This document shows positions 6,013-12,670 of a stretch of DNA of 12,670 bases, one piece after another. The first letter of the stretch is position 1, and each line of letters starts with the position of its first letter. Position numbers and translations under genes: made by a program. The notes below the pieces were generated by a model, which had not been told where the DNA came from, made no database searches, and saw nothing but the letters and a program-made list of their open reading frames with translations. The DNA is from Candidatus Krumholzibacteriia bacterium (lineage in GTDB: Bacteria > Krumholzibacteriota > Krumholzibacteriia > LZORAL124-64-63), in assembly GCA_014859985.1 (NCBI GenBank), contig JACZKN010000215.1:1-12670 (forward strand), written 5' to 3'.

Positions 6013-7263
6013 ATGCGCAAGTTGATCGGCAAGCTGGCCCTGACCGCCGTCGCCGTAGCCCTGATCGCGCTGCCGCTGGCCGCGACGGCCGGCGAGACGC
6101 CCCTGCAGGCCGCGAGCGAGGATGGCGTCCTGGTCTGGAAGTCGACGGACAACGCCTTCAAGTGGTGGATCGATGCCCGCGTGTACGCCGACGTGGCGAC
6201 CTACATGGATGACGGCTGGACCGACGGGGACGACGAGGAGCAGGACCTGATCGGCGGCACGTTCATGCGCCGGGCCCGCTTCGCCGTCAAGACCATCCTG
6301 TGGACCGACTGGTACGCCGAGGTGGACATGGACTTCGCCGAGGAGACCACGGCGCTGAAGGACGCCTACGTCGCCTACCGCGGCCTGTTCGGCGGCCGTG
6401 GCCACGTGCGCGTCGGCAACTTCCGCCAGCCCTTCGGCCTGGAGGAGAACTTCACCAGCCGCAACCTGCTGTTCATGGAGCGCAGCACCGGCACCGAGCC
6501 CTTCGTGGTCGGCCGCCGCATGGGCATCGAGGTCGCCCGCTGGGATCCGGACTGGCGCGTCGCGGCGTCGGTGTACGGGGCCGACGTGTCGGATTTCGCC
6601 GGCGAGAAGGACGATGACGAGACGGTCAGCTTCGCGGCCAGGGTCAACTACACGCCGATCCACACCGAGGAGAGCGTGCTGCTGGTGGGCGCGGCGGCCA
6701 CGCTGCGCAAGACCGATTGGGACGCGGGCGAGGTCCGCTTCGACGTGCGCCCGGAGACCTACGTCGCGGACACGAAGTTCACCGACACCGACGACATCGA
6801 GGACGTGGACAAGTACAACGTCCTCGGCGGCGAGCTGGCCTACGTGAACAAGCGGTTCTACGCCCAGGGCGAGTACATGACCGCCGGTGTGACGCGGCTC
6901 GAGGGTCTAGAGGACCTGAGCTTCGGCGGCGGCTACGTATACGCCGGTCTCTTCCTGACCGACGACACCCACCCCTACGACTACCAGAACGCCGAGTTCG
7001 GCCGGGTCATTCCCCGGTCCAAGAAGGGCGCCTGGGAGCTTGCGGCCCGCTACTCGACCCTCGACCTGGACGATCAGGACATCGAGGGCGGCAGCTCCAG
7101 CATCGTCACCCTGGGCCTGAACTGGTACGCGAACCCCAACATCCGCGTGTACCTGAACTACGTCATGGTGAACAACGACGAGACGGCCATGGGCCGGCGT
7201 GACGACCTGCCCGGCGACTATGACTTCAATTTCCTCCAGGCTCGGTTCCTGGCGGCCTTCTAG
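6013..7263 (+). CDS. OprP/OprO-family outer-membrane porin (phosphate- or polyphosphate-selective type)
   Basis: ATG 6013 has AAGGAG at 6000-6005. The 416-residue protein begins with a clear signal peptide (basic MRKLIGK, hydrophobic core, ATA|GE cleavage near residue 26) and ends in '...LQARFLAAF', the terminal Phe expected of an outer-membrane beta-barrel. The 'FMRRARFAVKTILWTDWYAEVDMDF' region, 'LKDAYVAYRG', 'RVGNFRQPFGLEENFTSRNLLFMER' and the late 'LGLNWYANPNIRVYLNYVMV' segment are typical of the PF07396 family. In Pseudomonas OprP and OprO form anion-selective trimers for phosphate and pyrophosphate/polyphosphate. Other family members in non-pseudomonads have unknown selectivity. The position at the end of a PiT/DUF47/CYTH operon supports phosphate or polyphosphate. 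Large acidic patches (DDGWTDGDDEEQD) are odd for an anion channel and probably lie in loops. Confidence 0.88.
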   Translation: MRKLIGKLALTAVAVALIALPLAATAGETPLQAASEDGVLVWKSTDNAFKWWIDARVYADVATYMDDGWTDGDDEEQDLIGGTFMRRARFAVKTILWTDWYAEVDMDFAEETTALKDAYVAYRGLFGGRGHVRVGNFRQPFGLEENFTSRNLLFMERSTGTEPFVVGRRMGIEVARWDPDWRVAASVYGADVSDFAGEKDDDETVSFAARVNYTPIHTEESVLLVGAAATLRKTDWDAGEVRFDVRPETYVADTKFTDTDDIEDVDKYNVLGGELAYVNKRFYAQGEYMTAGVTRLEGLEDLSFGGGYVYAGLFLTDDTHPYDYQNAEFGRVIPRSKKGAWELAARYSTLDLDDQDIEGGSSSIVTLGLNWYANPNIRVYLNYVMVNNDETAMGRRDDLPGDYDFNFLQARFLAAF

Positions 7264-7285
7264 GCCGGAACCGAATCCGTGGCGG

Positions 7286-7310
7286 AGGGGGCGGCCGGGG
7301 GCCGCCCCCT
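7286..7310. terminator. GC-rich hairpin between convergent genes, probable terminator
   Basis: AGGGGGCGGCC (7286-7296) pairs perfectly with GGCCGCCCCCT (7300-7310) around a GGG loop: an 11-bp stem, 22 bases after the porin stop and 38 bases before the convergent gene's stop. The T-run after it on the plus strand is very short (TT), so it is not a textbook intrinsic terminator. Its position between two converging stops makes a bidirectional terminator or 3'-end stabiliser likely. Confidence 0.6.
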
Positions 7311-7347
7311 TGCCGTCTCCGGCCGGCTGCCTGGGGCGTCGAGACGG

Positions 7348-8964
7348 CTACCTCAGCAGCGTCAGCTTCAGCACCCGTTCATCGGCGCCCGTGCGCAGGC
7401 GGCAGAGGTAGACGCCGGCCGCCACCGTGCGCCCGGCCTCGTCCCGGCCCCTCCACACGGTGCTGCCGGCACCGGCGGGAGCCGGCCCCCGGTGCAGCTC
7501 GCGCACCAGGCGGCCCGCCAGGTCGTAGACGCGCACCTCCAGGTCGCCCGCCCGCGGCAGGTTCCAGGCCACGGTCACGGCGGGGTTGAACGGATTGGGC
7601 GCTGCCGTCGCGGAGAAGGGCGTCGCCGCCGGCGGCACCGGGCTGAGGCCCGACGGCACCAGCTGCAGGCGCACGTTGTCGTAGTAGGGGCCCGGCCGCG
7701 GATCCCAGGTCCAGCACCAGATCGGGAGCTGCCGCGCCTGCAGCAGGACGCGCACCCAGCGGGTGTCCGCCGGCACCACGTCCAGGTCGAAGGTGACCGA
7801 AGGCCGGTGGAACCGGCCGGCGTCCCCGGAGCGCAGGAACGGGTCCCACACCTCCTGCCAGCCCGTCAGGCCGGCCGGATCGGTGGTCACCGCCAGCCCG
7901 CAGGCCTCGTAGGCGGGTGGGCACGGGCTGGCGTCGACATAGGCGTCCCAGCCCAGCAGCAGCGCCCCGCACCAGCCCTCGGGCAGGGCGATCGGCGGCG
8001 ACAGCAGCGTGTTGACCAGGGTGTGGCCGCCGCCCAGCGCGCCGCCGCTGATGGTCACGGCGTAGGTGCTCTCCGGATACGCTGCGTGCGCGACGAAGGT
8101 GGGCCCCACACCCGGCACGACCTGCCCGTCGTCCACGAAGGCCCACTGGGGCGAGGGGTTGTCCCGGTCCGGGTCGATCTCCGGCAGGTCGACCCACAGC
8201 TGGGCGAAGTCGCCGACGCCGGCCGCGGGCAGCTCGCGCCAGGAGCGCGGGTCGCCGGGTTCGCAGGTCTCCACGGGGCTGGACCAGGAGGGATCGTCCC
8301 CCTGCTGCACCGTCACCTGCAGGAGGTCCGCCTGGACGGCGCCGCTCGTGGGCCACAGGCAGTCCTCGTCCGACCAGGCCCCGTCGGTGACGACCCGCAG
8401 CTGCACCCGGACCGAGTCGCCGCCGGGGCCCCAGAACTCGCCGGGTGCGTAGGTGACCGTCGCGTCCAGGTCGCGGACCGCGGTGCCGTCCCAGGCGGCG
8501 GCCTGCACCACCTGCCCCGCCTTGACGAACTCCACCCGCACCTCGTCGTAGCCGGGTTCCAGGTCGTGGCGGACTCGGCCGGTCACGCGCACCGTCGCCG
8601 GCCGGGCCGGGTCGATCGCCCCGGTCCAGGCCAGGCGCGTGTCCCAGCCGTTGCCGTAGCCGCCGGGCTCGTCGCCGGCGGGACAGGCGGGGAATTCGTC
8701 GCCGCACCACCAGGCGTGGTTGCCGGCGGTGGCGGGATCCAGGACGGCGGCCGCGTAGGTGGACACCCGCCAGCGCGATTCGGGCTCGACCGAGTCGTCG
8801 CGGTGGGTCCAGCCCTGGGCGTCGGGTTCGCCGAGGGTGTCCTGGAACTTGCCTGCGAGGGTGCCGGGGCCCCCGTACAGGTCCAGGGTGTCGGGGGGGC
8901 AGACCTGGGCTGCCGCCGGCAGGGCCAGGGCGAAGACGAAGGGCAGAAACAAGATCGGGCGCAT
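7348..8964 (-). CDS. Secreted protein with FlgD-like/type IX-like C-terminal sorting domain
   Basis: The start is ATG at 8962-8964 on the minus strand, with GAGGAGG at 8970-8976; an upstream in-frame start at 9009 lacks such a site and would bury the signal peptide. The 538-residue product opens with MRPILFLPFVFALALPAAAQ, a standard Sec signal peptide cleaved after AAA. The middle is Trp-, Asp-, Pro- and Cys-rich with repeated beta-strand-like segments, as in carbohydrate-binding or jelly-roll proteins; no catalytic motif is recognised. Residues 455-538 form the sorting domain: NPFNP, 'LEVRVYDLAGRLVREL', 'TVWRGRDEAGRTVAAGVYLCRLR' and a final 'KLTLLR'. In FCB-group bacteria such domains direct export across the outer membrane by the type IX route and are often removed. 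It is convergent to the phosphate operon and seems to stand alone. Confidence 0.88.
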   Translation of the reverse strand: MRPILFLPFVFALALPAAAQVCPPDTLDLYGGPGTLAGKFQDTLGEPDAQGWTHRDDSVEPESRWRVSTYAAAVLDPATAGNHAWWCGDEFPACPAGDEPGGYGNGWDTRLAWTGAIDPARPATVRVTGRVRHDLEPGYDEVRVEFVKAGQVVQAAAWDGTAVRDLDATVTYAPGEFWGPGGDSVRVQLRVVTDGAWSDEDCLWPTSGAVQADLLQVTVQQGDDPSWSSPVETCEPGDPRSWRELPAAGVGDFAQLWVDLPEIDPDRDNPSPQWAFVDDGQVVPGVGPTFVAHAAYPESTYAVTISGGALGGGHTLVNTLLSPPIALPEGWCGALLLGWDAYVDASPCPPAYEACGLAVTTDPAGLTGWQEVWDPFLRSGDAGRFHRPSVTFDLDVVPADTRWVRVLLQARQLPIWCWTWDPRPGPYYDNVRLQLVPSGLSPVPPAATPFSATAAPNPFNPAVTVAWNLPRAGDLEVRVYDLAGRLVRELHRGPAPAGAGSTVWRGRDEAGRTVAAGVYLCRLRTGADERVLKLTLLR

Positions 8965-9125
8965 GGCAACCTCCTCGCAAGGGCGGGACGGCGGGACGGC
9001 GCCCGCCATTGCTCATGAGACGGACCGCCGCCGCCGTTTCCGCGGCCGGAATTCCGCCAGGAGTTGCCAAACCGCCTCCCGTGAGCGACCATGCCTGCGA
9101 ACCGCAACGGAACCGGAGCCCCCCC
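8965..9125. promoter_or_regulatory. Divergent spacer between secreted protein and zinc-ribbon gene
   Basis: This 161-base gap must carry the promoters for both flanking genes. It contains an imperfect tandem repeat of the 8-mer GGCGGGAC (8982-8997, then GGCG) and a 10-bp palindrome CGGAATTCCG at 9047-9056. No convincing -35/-10 pair is seen. Sequence upstream of ATG 9126 could be read as an N-terminal extension from TTG 9009, but GGAG at 9115-9118 and the zinc-ribbon family start favour 9126. Confidence 0.35.
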
Positions 9126-9515
9126 ATGAACTGCCCCGTCTGCCACAAGCGCAGCATGTACGTGGTCGAACACGACGACATCGAACTGGACGTCTGCGCC
9201 GACTGCCAGGGCATCTGGTTCGACGCCGAGGAGCTCGACCTGCTGCTGGGCGGGACGACCCCGCGCGGCCTGCCCTCGGCGACGGGCGCCGCCGAGAAGG
9301 CGCGCCCCTGCCCCCGCTGCCGCAAACCCATGGCCAAGGTGAATATAGGCACCGCCGGCGGGGTAACGGTCGATGTGTGCGAGCGGAACGAGTGCGGGCT
9401 GTGGTTCGACCGCGGCGAACTGCGCGAGCTCTGCCGCGACCTGGCGGCCACCGGCTGGAACGTGGACCCGGCGGTGCGCAAGTTCCTGAGCGAAGTGTTC
9501 CCCGATCTGCCCTAG
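9126..9515 (+). CDS. Twin zinc-ribbon protein, TFIIB-like zinc-finger family (zf-TFIIB)
   Basis: A 129-residue soluble protein starts at ATG 9126, with GGAG at 9115-9118. It is two copies of the same unit. Copy 1 has CPVC (C3, C6), C24-x2-C27 and GIWFDAEEL (29-37); copy 2 has CPRC (C62, C65), C85-x4-C90 and GLWFDRGEL (91-99). Each copy should hold one Zn. The '(G/C)xWFDxxEL' ending is the mark of the PF13453 family, which is widespread in bacteria and has no firmly known role. The second knuckle has a four-residue gap instead of two (CERNEC). It is 51 bases upstream of the LemA gene and probably in the same unit as LemA and the M48 protease, which itself ends in a zinc ribbon. Confidence 0.88.
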   Translation: MNCPVCHKRSMYVVEHDDIELDVCADCQGIWFDAEELDLLLGGTTPRGLPSATGAAEKARPCPRCRKPMAKVNIGTAGGVTVDVCERNECGLWFDRGELRELCRDLAATGWNVDPAVRKFLSEVFPDLP

Positions 9516-9566
9516 GCCCCCGCGGGCGCCGCGGCGACCGTGCCGCCGGCCCGGAAAGGTGAAAAG

Positions 9567-10127
9567 ATGATAGCCCTGCTCATCGTGCTCGGACTGGTCG
9601 TGATCCTGGTCGGCTGGGTGATCGGCGTCTACAACGGCCTGGTCGGCCTGCGCAACCGCGTCAAGGAGGCCTGGGCCCAGGTGGACGTGCAGCTCAAGCG
9701 CCGCTTCGACCTGATCCCCAACCTCATGGAGACCGTCAAGGGCTACATGAACCACGAGCGGGAGACCCTCGAGGCCGTCACCCAGGCCCGGGCCGCCGTC
9801 GCCGGCGCCGGCAGCATGGACGCCCGCATGCAGGCCGAGGGCGGGCTGGGCGCCGCCCTGGGCCGCCTGTTCGCCGTGGCCGAGAGCTACCCGGACCTGA
9901 AGGCCAGCACCAACTTCCTGTCCCTGCAGGAGGAGCTGGCCAGCACCGAGAACAAGATCTCCTTCGCGCGCCAGTTCTACAACGAGTCGGTCATGAACAT
10001 GAACAACAAGGTGCAGATGTTCCCGGGCAACATCGTCGCGGGCATCTTCAACTTCGGGAACGAGAAGTTCTTCGAGGTGGACGACGCCGCGCAGCGCGAG
10101 GCGCCCAAGGTGGACTTCTCCCGCTAG
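9567..10127 (+). CDS. lemA: LemA family protein
   Basis: ATG 9567 has AAAGGTGA just upstream. The 186-residue product has one N-terminal membrane anchor (residues 2-22) followed by a helical body. It has the family's core: YNGLVGLRN (22-30), 'VKEAWAQVDVQLKRRFDLIPNL' (32-53), VKGYMNHE, 'SLQEELASTENKISFARQFYN' and a conserved proline near MFPGNIVAG. LemA proteins are common membrane proteins of unclear biochemical role; the Listeria member was found through antigen presentation. They are often encoded next to HtpX-type M48 proteases, as here, where the protease begins 18 bases after this stop. A joint role in envelope quality control is inferred from that pairing. The end of the protein (EVDDAAQREAPKVDFS) matches usual LemA length. 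Confidence 0.95.
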   Translation: MIALLIVLGLVVILVGWVIGVYNGLVGLRNRVKEAWAQVDVQLKRRFDLIPNLMETVKGYMNHERETLEAVTQARAAVAGAGSMDARMQAEGGLGAALGRLFAVAESYPDLKASTNFLSLQEELASTENKISFARQFYNESVMNMNNKVQMFPGNIVAGIFNFGNEKFFEVDDAAQREAPKVDFSR

Positions 10128-10145
10128 CGAGGGACGGACGCCGCC

Positions 10146-11366
10146 ATGTGGGAACAGATCGCCGCGAATCGGCGCAAGTCCTTCGTCCTGGTCGCGGGCG
10201 CGGCCCTGCTGCTGGCCGCTCTGGGCTGGGCCCTGGGCGAATATTTCGGCGGGCAGGGGGCCGGGCCGGGGGGCGTGGCCGTGGCCCTGGCCGTGTGGTT
10301 CGTGATGACCATGGTCGCCTGGCGGCAGGGCGACCAGGTCTTTCTGACCATGTCCGGCGCGAAGAAGGTCAAGGACGGCGACCTGCCGCAGCTGCGCAAC
10401 GTCGTCGAGGAGATGACCCTCGCGGCGGGCCTGCCCAGGGTGCCGGACATCTACGTCATCGACGACGAGGCGCCCAACGCCTTCGCCACCGGGCGCCGGC
10501 CCGAGACCGCGGCGGTGGCGGTGACCAGCGGCCTCTTGAAGACGCTGAACCGGGACGAGCTGCAGGGCGTGATCGCCCACGAGATCGCCCACGTCCGCAA
10601 CCGCGACATCCTCCTGATGCTGTTCGCCGGCGTCCTGGCCGGGGCCATCGTCATCCTCGCGGAGGTGGGCCTGCGGGGGATGTGGTTCGGTGGCGGGCGC
10701 AGCCGTTCGCGGCGCGACGGCGACGGCGGCGGGCAGGGCATCATCGCGCTGATCGCCGTCGTGCTGATGATCGTGGCGCCGATCATCGCCCAGCTCATCT
10801 ACTTCGCCGTCAGCCGCAAGCGCGAGTACCTGGCCGATGCGTCCGCGGCCTCGTTCACCCGCTACCCCGAGGGTCTGGCCGCGGCGCTGGAGAAGATCGC
10901 CGCCTCGCCGCGCAAGCTGGCCTCGGCCAACAGCGCGACCGCGCCCATGTACATCATCAACCCGCTGAAACGCGCCGGCAAGGCGGCGGCCAACGCCACC
11001 AGCACCCACCCGCCCATCGACGAGCGCGTGCGCATCCTCAGGGCCATGGGGCGCAGCTCGTTCGCCGCCTACGACGAGGCCTTCCGGCAGGTCAAGGGCG
11101 GGCGGCGGGGCGTGGTGCCGGGTTCGGCCCTGGCCGAGGAGAAGGAGGCCGCGGTGCGCGGCGCCTCCGGGGACGGGCCCGTGCTGCGGGACGACCCCCT
11201 GCGCCGGGAACGCGCCCGGCAGGTGGACGACTTCATCTACCGAGCCGACGGCTGGCAACGCATCGAGTGTCCCTGCGGCACGGTGCTGAAGCTGCCCGCG
11301 GACTTCGCGGCGCCGCGGGCGCGCTGCCCGCGGTGCGGGCGGGTGCACAACCTGCAGGGAGACTGA
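10146..11366 (+). CDS. M48-family (HtpX-like) membrane metalloprotease with C-terminal zinc ribbon
   Basis: ATG 10146 follows LemA by 18 bases, with GAGGGA at 10130-10135. The 406-residue protein has two N-terminal membrane helices (about 13-31 and 43-59), then the gluzincin motif HEIAH (H145, E146, H149), two further hydrophobic segments (about 155-174 and 199-222), and the third zinc ligand E227 in REYLAD. That is the layout of HtpX, the inner-membrane protease that degrades misfolded membrane proteins. 'STHPPIDERVRILRAMG' is also family-typical. It is about 110 residues longer than HtpX: after a charged linker it ends in a rubredoxin-like zinc ribbon (C375, C377, C394, C397). The fusion, plus the zinc-ribbon gene two places upstream, suggests a linked function. 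A linker rich in Gly and Arg (181-197) separates the middle helices. Confidence 0.93.
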   Translation: MWEQIAANRRKSFVLVAGAALLLAALGWALGEYFGGQGAGPGGVAVALAVWFVMTMVAWRQGDQVFLTMSGAKKVKDGDLPQLRNVVEEMTLAAGLPRVPDIYVIDDEAPNAFATGRRPETAAVAVTSGLLKTLNRDELQGVIAHEIAHVRNRDILLMLFAGVLAGAIVILAEVGLRGMWFGGGRSRSRRDGDGGGQGIIALIAVVLMIVAPIIAQLIYFAVSRKREYLADASAASFTRYPEGLAAALEKIAASPRKLASANSATAPMYIINPLKRAGKAAANATSTHPPIDERVRILRAMGRSSFAAYDEAFRQVKGGRRGVVPGSALAEEKEAAVRGASGDGPVLRDDPLRRERARQVDDFIYRADGWQRIECPCGTVLKLPADFAAPRARCPRCGRVHNLQGD

Positions 11367-11419
11367 TCGACGCGGGGGGCGGCACCGGAGGCGCCCTCAC
11401 CCCGGAAAGGTCCGACCCG

Positions 11420-11845
11420 TTGCCCTACCCGCACGCACGTGCCTTCGCCCTGCCGGTCGCCCTGACCCTCGCCCTCGCCCTCTTCGCCGGCTGCACCTCG
11501 ACCCGTCGCGCCTGGCTGCCCGGCCAGTGGGAGCAACTGACGGAAGCGGAGCGGGACAATGGCGTCGAACTGAGGCGGGGGCACCGGGCGATCGTCCTGT
11601 TCACCAGCGGCCGCCAACGCGAGGCCGACGTCCTGGCGACCGGCCCCGATTGGCTCGTCTTCGGCGGCCCGGGCAACTACGGGCTGCGGGCCGACACGCT
11701 GCGGGCGGGCGAGATCGCGGTCATCGGTGTCGAGGAGCCCAGCGGCCTGGGAAGGGTCGGCGCGTACACGCTGATCACGGTTTCGGTGCTGGGCATCGCC
11801 TTCGCGGCGATCGTGGCGGGCCTGGACCTCGGCGGGGTGGATTAG
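11420..11845 (+). CDS. Small lipoprotein of unknown function
   Basis: The reading frame has no ATG or GTG near the signal sequence. TTG 11420 is chosen because GGAAAGG lies at 11404-11410. The 141-residue product has Arg early, a hydrophobic core (LPVALTLALALF) and a lipobox FAGC with the Cys near residue 25, so it should be lipid-anchored. The mature part is about 115 residues: a mixed charged region, 'RAIVLFTSGRQREADVLATGPDWLVFGG', which looks like a small beta-barrel, and a hydrophobic end (TLITVSVLGIAFAAIVAGL) that could be a membrane helix. I do not recognise the family. It starts 53 bases after the M48 protease and may belong to the same unit. Its TAG stop overlaps the TAA stop of convergent pabB. 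Confidence 0.7.
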   Translation: MPYPHARAFALPVALTLALALFAGCTSTRRAWLPGQWEQLTEAERDNGVELRRGHRAIVLFTSGRQREADVLATGPDWLVFGGPGNYGLRADTLRAGEIAVIGVEEPSGLGRVGAYTLITVSVLGIAFAAIVAGLDLGGVD

Positions 11846-12670
11846 CGCACCCGCCCCAGCGCCTCCACCATCGCCCTGCCCTTGTCCATCGCCTCCTGGT
11901 ACTCCGCGTCCGGATCGCTGTCCGCCGTCACCGCTCCGCCCACGCCGAACGTCGCCAGCTTGCCCGCGCACACCAGCGTGCGGATCACGATGCTCAGGTC
12001 CATCGCCCCGCGCCGGTCCAGGTAGCCGAGCGCGCCGCTGTAGACGCCGCGGGCGGCGGGCTCCTCGGCGTCGATGACGCCCATGGCGGCGATCTTGGGC
12101 GCCCCGGTCATGGAGCCGCCGGGGAAGCAGGCGCGCACCAGGTCGACGGCGTCCAGGTCCGCCCGCAGGCGGCCCTGCACCGTGCTGACCAGCTGGTGCA
12201 CGGTGGCGTAGCTCTCGACCGCCGTCAGCTCGGGGACCGTCACGCTGCCGGTCTCGCAGACCCGCCCCAGGTCGCTGCGCACCAGGTCCACGATCATGAT
12301 GTTCTCGGCCCGGTCCTTGGCGCTGGTGGCCAGCTCGCGGCGCAGCTGCTCGTCCTCTTCCCGGTCGCGGCCGCGGGGGCGGGTGCCCTTGATGGGGCGG
12401 CTCTCGGCCCGGCGTTCCCGGTCCAGGCGCAGGAAGCGTTCGGGGGAGGCGCTGACCACCTGCACCTGGGCCGCGTCGACGAACGCCGCGAAGGGGGCCG
12501 GGTTGACCGCCCGCAGCACCTCGTACAGGCGCCAGGGCGCGCAGGGCAGGTCCGCCGCCAGCTGCTGGGTGAGGCAGACCTCGAAGACGTCGCCGGCCAG
12601 GATGTGCTGCCGGCAGCGCTCGACGGCGGCGGCGTAGGCGGTCCGGTCCCACGGCGCGCGGACCACGAGG
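11842..12670 (-). CDS. pabB: Aminodeoxychorismate synthase component I (PabB), 5' end cut by window
   Basis: The last 276 codons of a chorismate-binding enzyme, open to the right edge; full PabB is about 450 residues. PabB adds ammonia from a glutaminase partner to chorismate, giving 4-amino-4-deoxychorismate for folate synthesis. Visible motifs include SPERFL, RPIKGTRPRG, 'AENIMIVDLVRSDLGRV', FPGGSMTGAPK, GVYSGALGY, DLSIVIRT and the late GGAVTADSDP and E-x3-K. The Lys of PIKGT (codon 12388-12390) is the residue that separates PabB from anthranilate synthase TrpE, which has PIAGT, so PabB is preferred. VRSDL replaces the usual (L/M)RNDL, with Ser for Asn at 12274-12276. The TAA stop (11842-11844) overlaps the lipoprotein's TAG. 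No glutaminase (pabA) or lyase (pabC) is visible; they may lie outside. Confidence 0.93.
   Translation of the reverse strand, partial: LVVRAPWDRTAYAAAVERCRQHILAGDVFEVCLTQQLAADLPCAPWRLYEVLRAVNPAPFAAFVDAAQVQVVSASPERFLRLDRERRAESRPIKGTRPRGRDREEDEQLRRELATSAKDRAENIMIVDLVRSDLGRVCETGSVTVPELTAVESYATVHQLVSTVQGRLRADLDAVDLVRACFPGGSMTGAPKIAAMGVIDAEEPAARGVYSGALGYLDRRGAMDLSIVIRTLVCAGKLATFGVGGAVTADSDPDAEYQEAMDKGRAMVEALGRVR

Noticed and set aside
7279..9018. A 579-codon plus-strand open frame
   Set aside because: It is antisense to the secreted protein, which has a signal peptide, strong ribosome site and sorting domain on the minus strand.
9520..9534. Hairpin CCGCGG-GCG-CCGCGG after the zinc-ribbon gene as a terminator
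   Set aside because: The stem is only six bases, there is no T-run, and the LemA gene follows closely on the same strand.
8583..11348. A 921-codon open frame on the minus strand
   Set aside because: It is antisense to the zinc-ribbon, LemA and M48 genes, has low-complexity His/Gly/Arg/Ala-rich composition and no ribosome site. It reflects high GC at third codon positions.
10148..11419. Upstream extension of the lipoprotein frame through the whole M48 gene
   Set aside because: This part overlaps the M48 gene in another frame and gives an Arg/Gly/Ala-rich product; the lipoprotein signal begins near 11420.
1..12670. CRISPR array, tRNA, rRNA, insertion sequence or phage genes
   Set aside because: No regularly spaced repeats, tRNA-like cloverleaf, transposase motif or phage protein was seen on either strand.

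Overview
The window is GC-rich bacterial DNA (roughly two thirds GC or more), densely coded, with strong Shine-Dalgarno sites (AGGAGG, AAGGAG) and some GTG and TTG starts. An OprP-type outer-membrane porin and a lipoprotein point to a Gram-negative, double-membraned cell. A secreted protein ending in an 'NPFNP...GVYLCRL' FlgD/type IX-like sorting domain points to the FCB superphylum or a nearby candidate phylum (Eisenbacteria, Krumholzibacteria and Latescibacteria carry many such proteins). That placement is inferred from gene style only.

Layout. (1) 1-126, minus: the start of a gene leaving the window, with a perfect 40-bp palindrome at the very edge. (2) 127-351: a divergent control region with three GGCGA/TCGCC dyads. 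(3) 352-7263, plus: seven tightly spaced genes (gaps of 1 to 23 bases) ending in a GC-rich hairpin. They encode a divergent CYTH-fold protein, a canonical CYTH/triphosphate tunnel metalloenzyme, a DASS/SLC13 anion transporter, an unknown double-anchored envelope protein, a DUF47/PhoU-like protein, a PiT phosphate permease with a 175-residue C-terminal extension, and an OprP/OprO-family porin. (4) 7348-8964, minus: a secreted protein with a C-terminal sorting domain. (5) 9126-11366, plus: a twin zinc-ribbon TFIIB-like protein, a LemA protein and an M48 membrane metalloprotease with an added zinc ribbon. (6) 11420-11845, plus: a small lipoprotein whose stop codon overlaps that of (7) 11842-12670, minus: pabB, cut by the window end.

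The most interesting part is the seven-gene unit. It can be read as a complete route for phosphate or short-chain polyphosphate: outer-membrane channel, inner-membrane PiT permease with its DUF47 partner, a second anion transporter, a cytoplasmic tripolyphosphatase-type enzyme with a diverged paralogue, and an unknown periplasmic-facing protein. PiT-DUF47 pairs and OprP porins are well known. I do not know of this whole combination as a described system, and its function as a unit is inference. The LemA/M48/zinc-ribbon group looks like an envelope protein-quality or stress module, also by inference.
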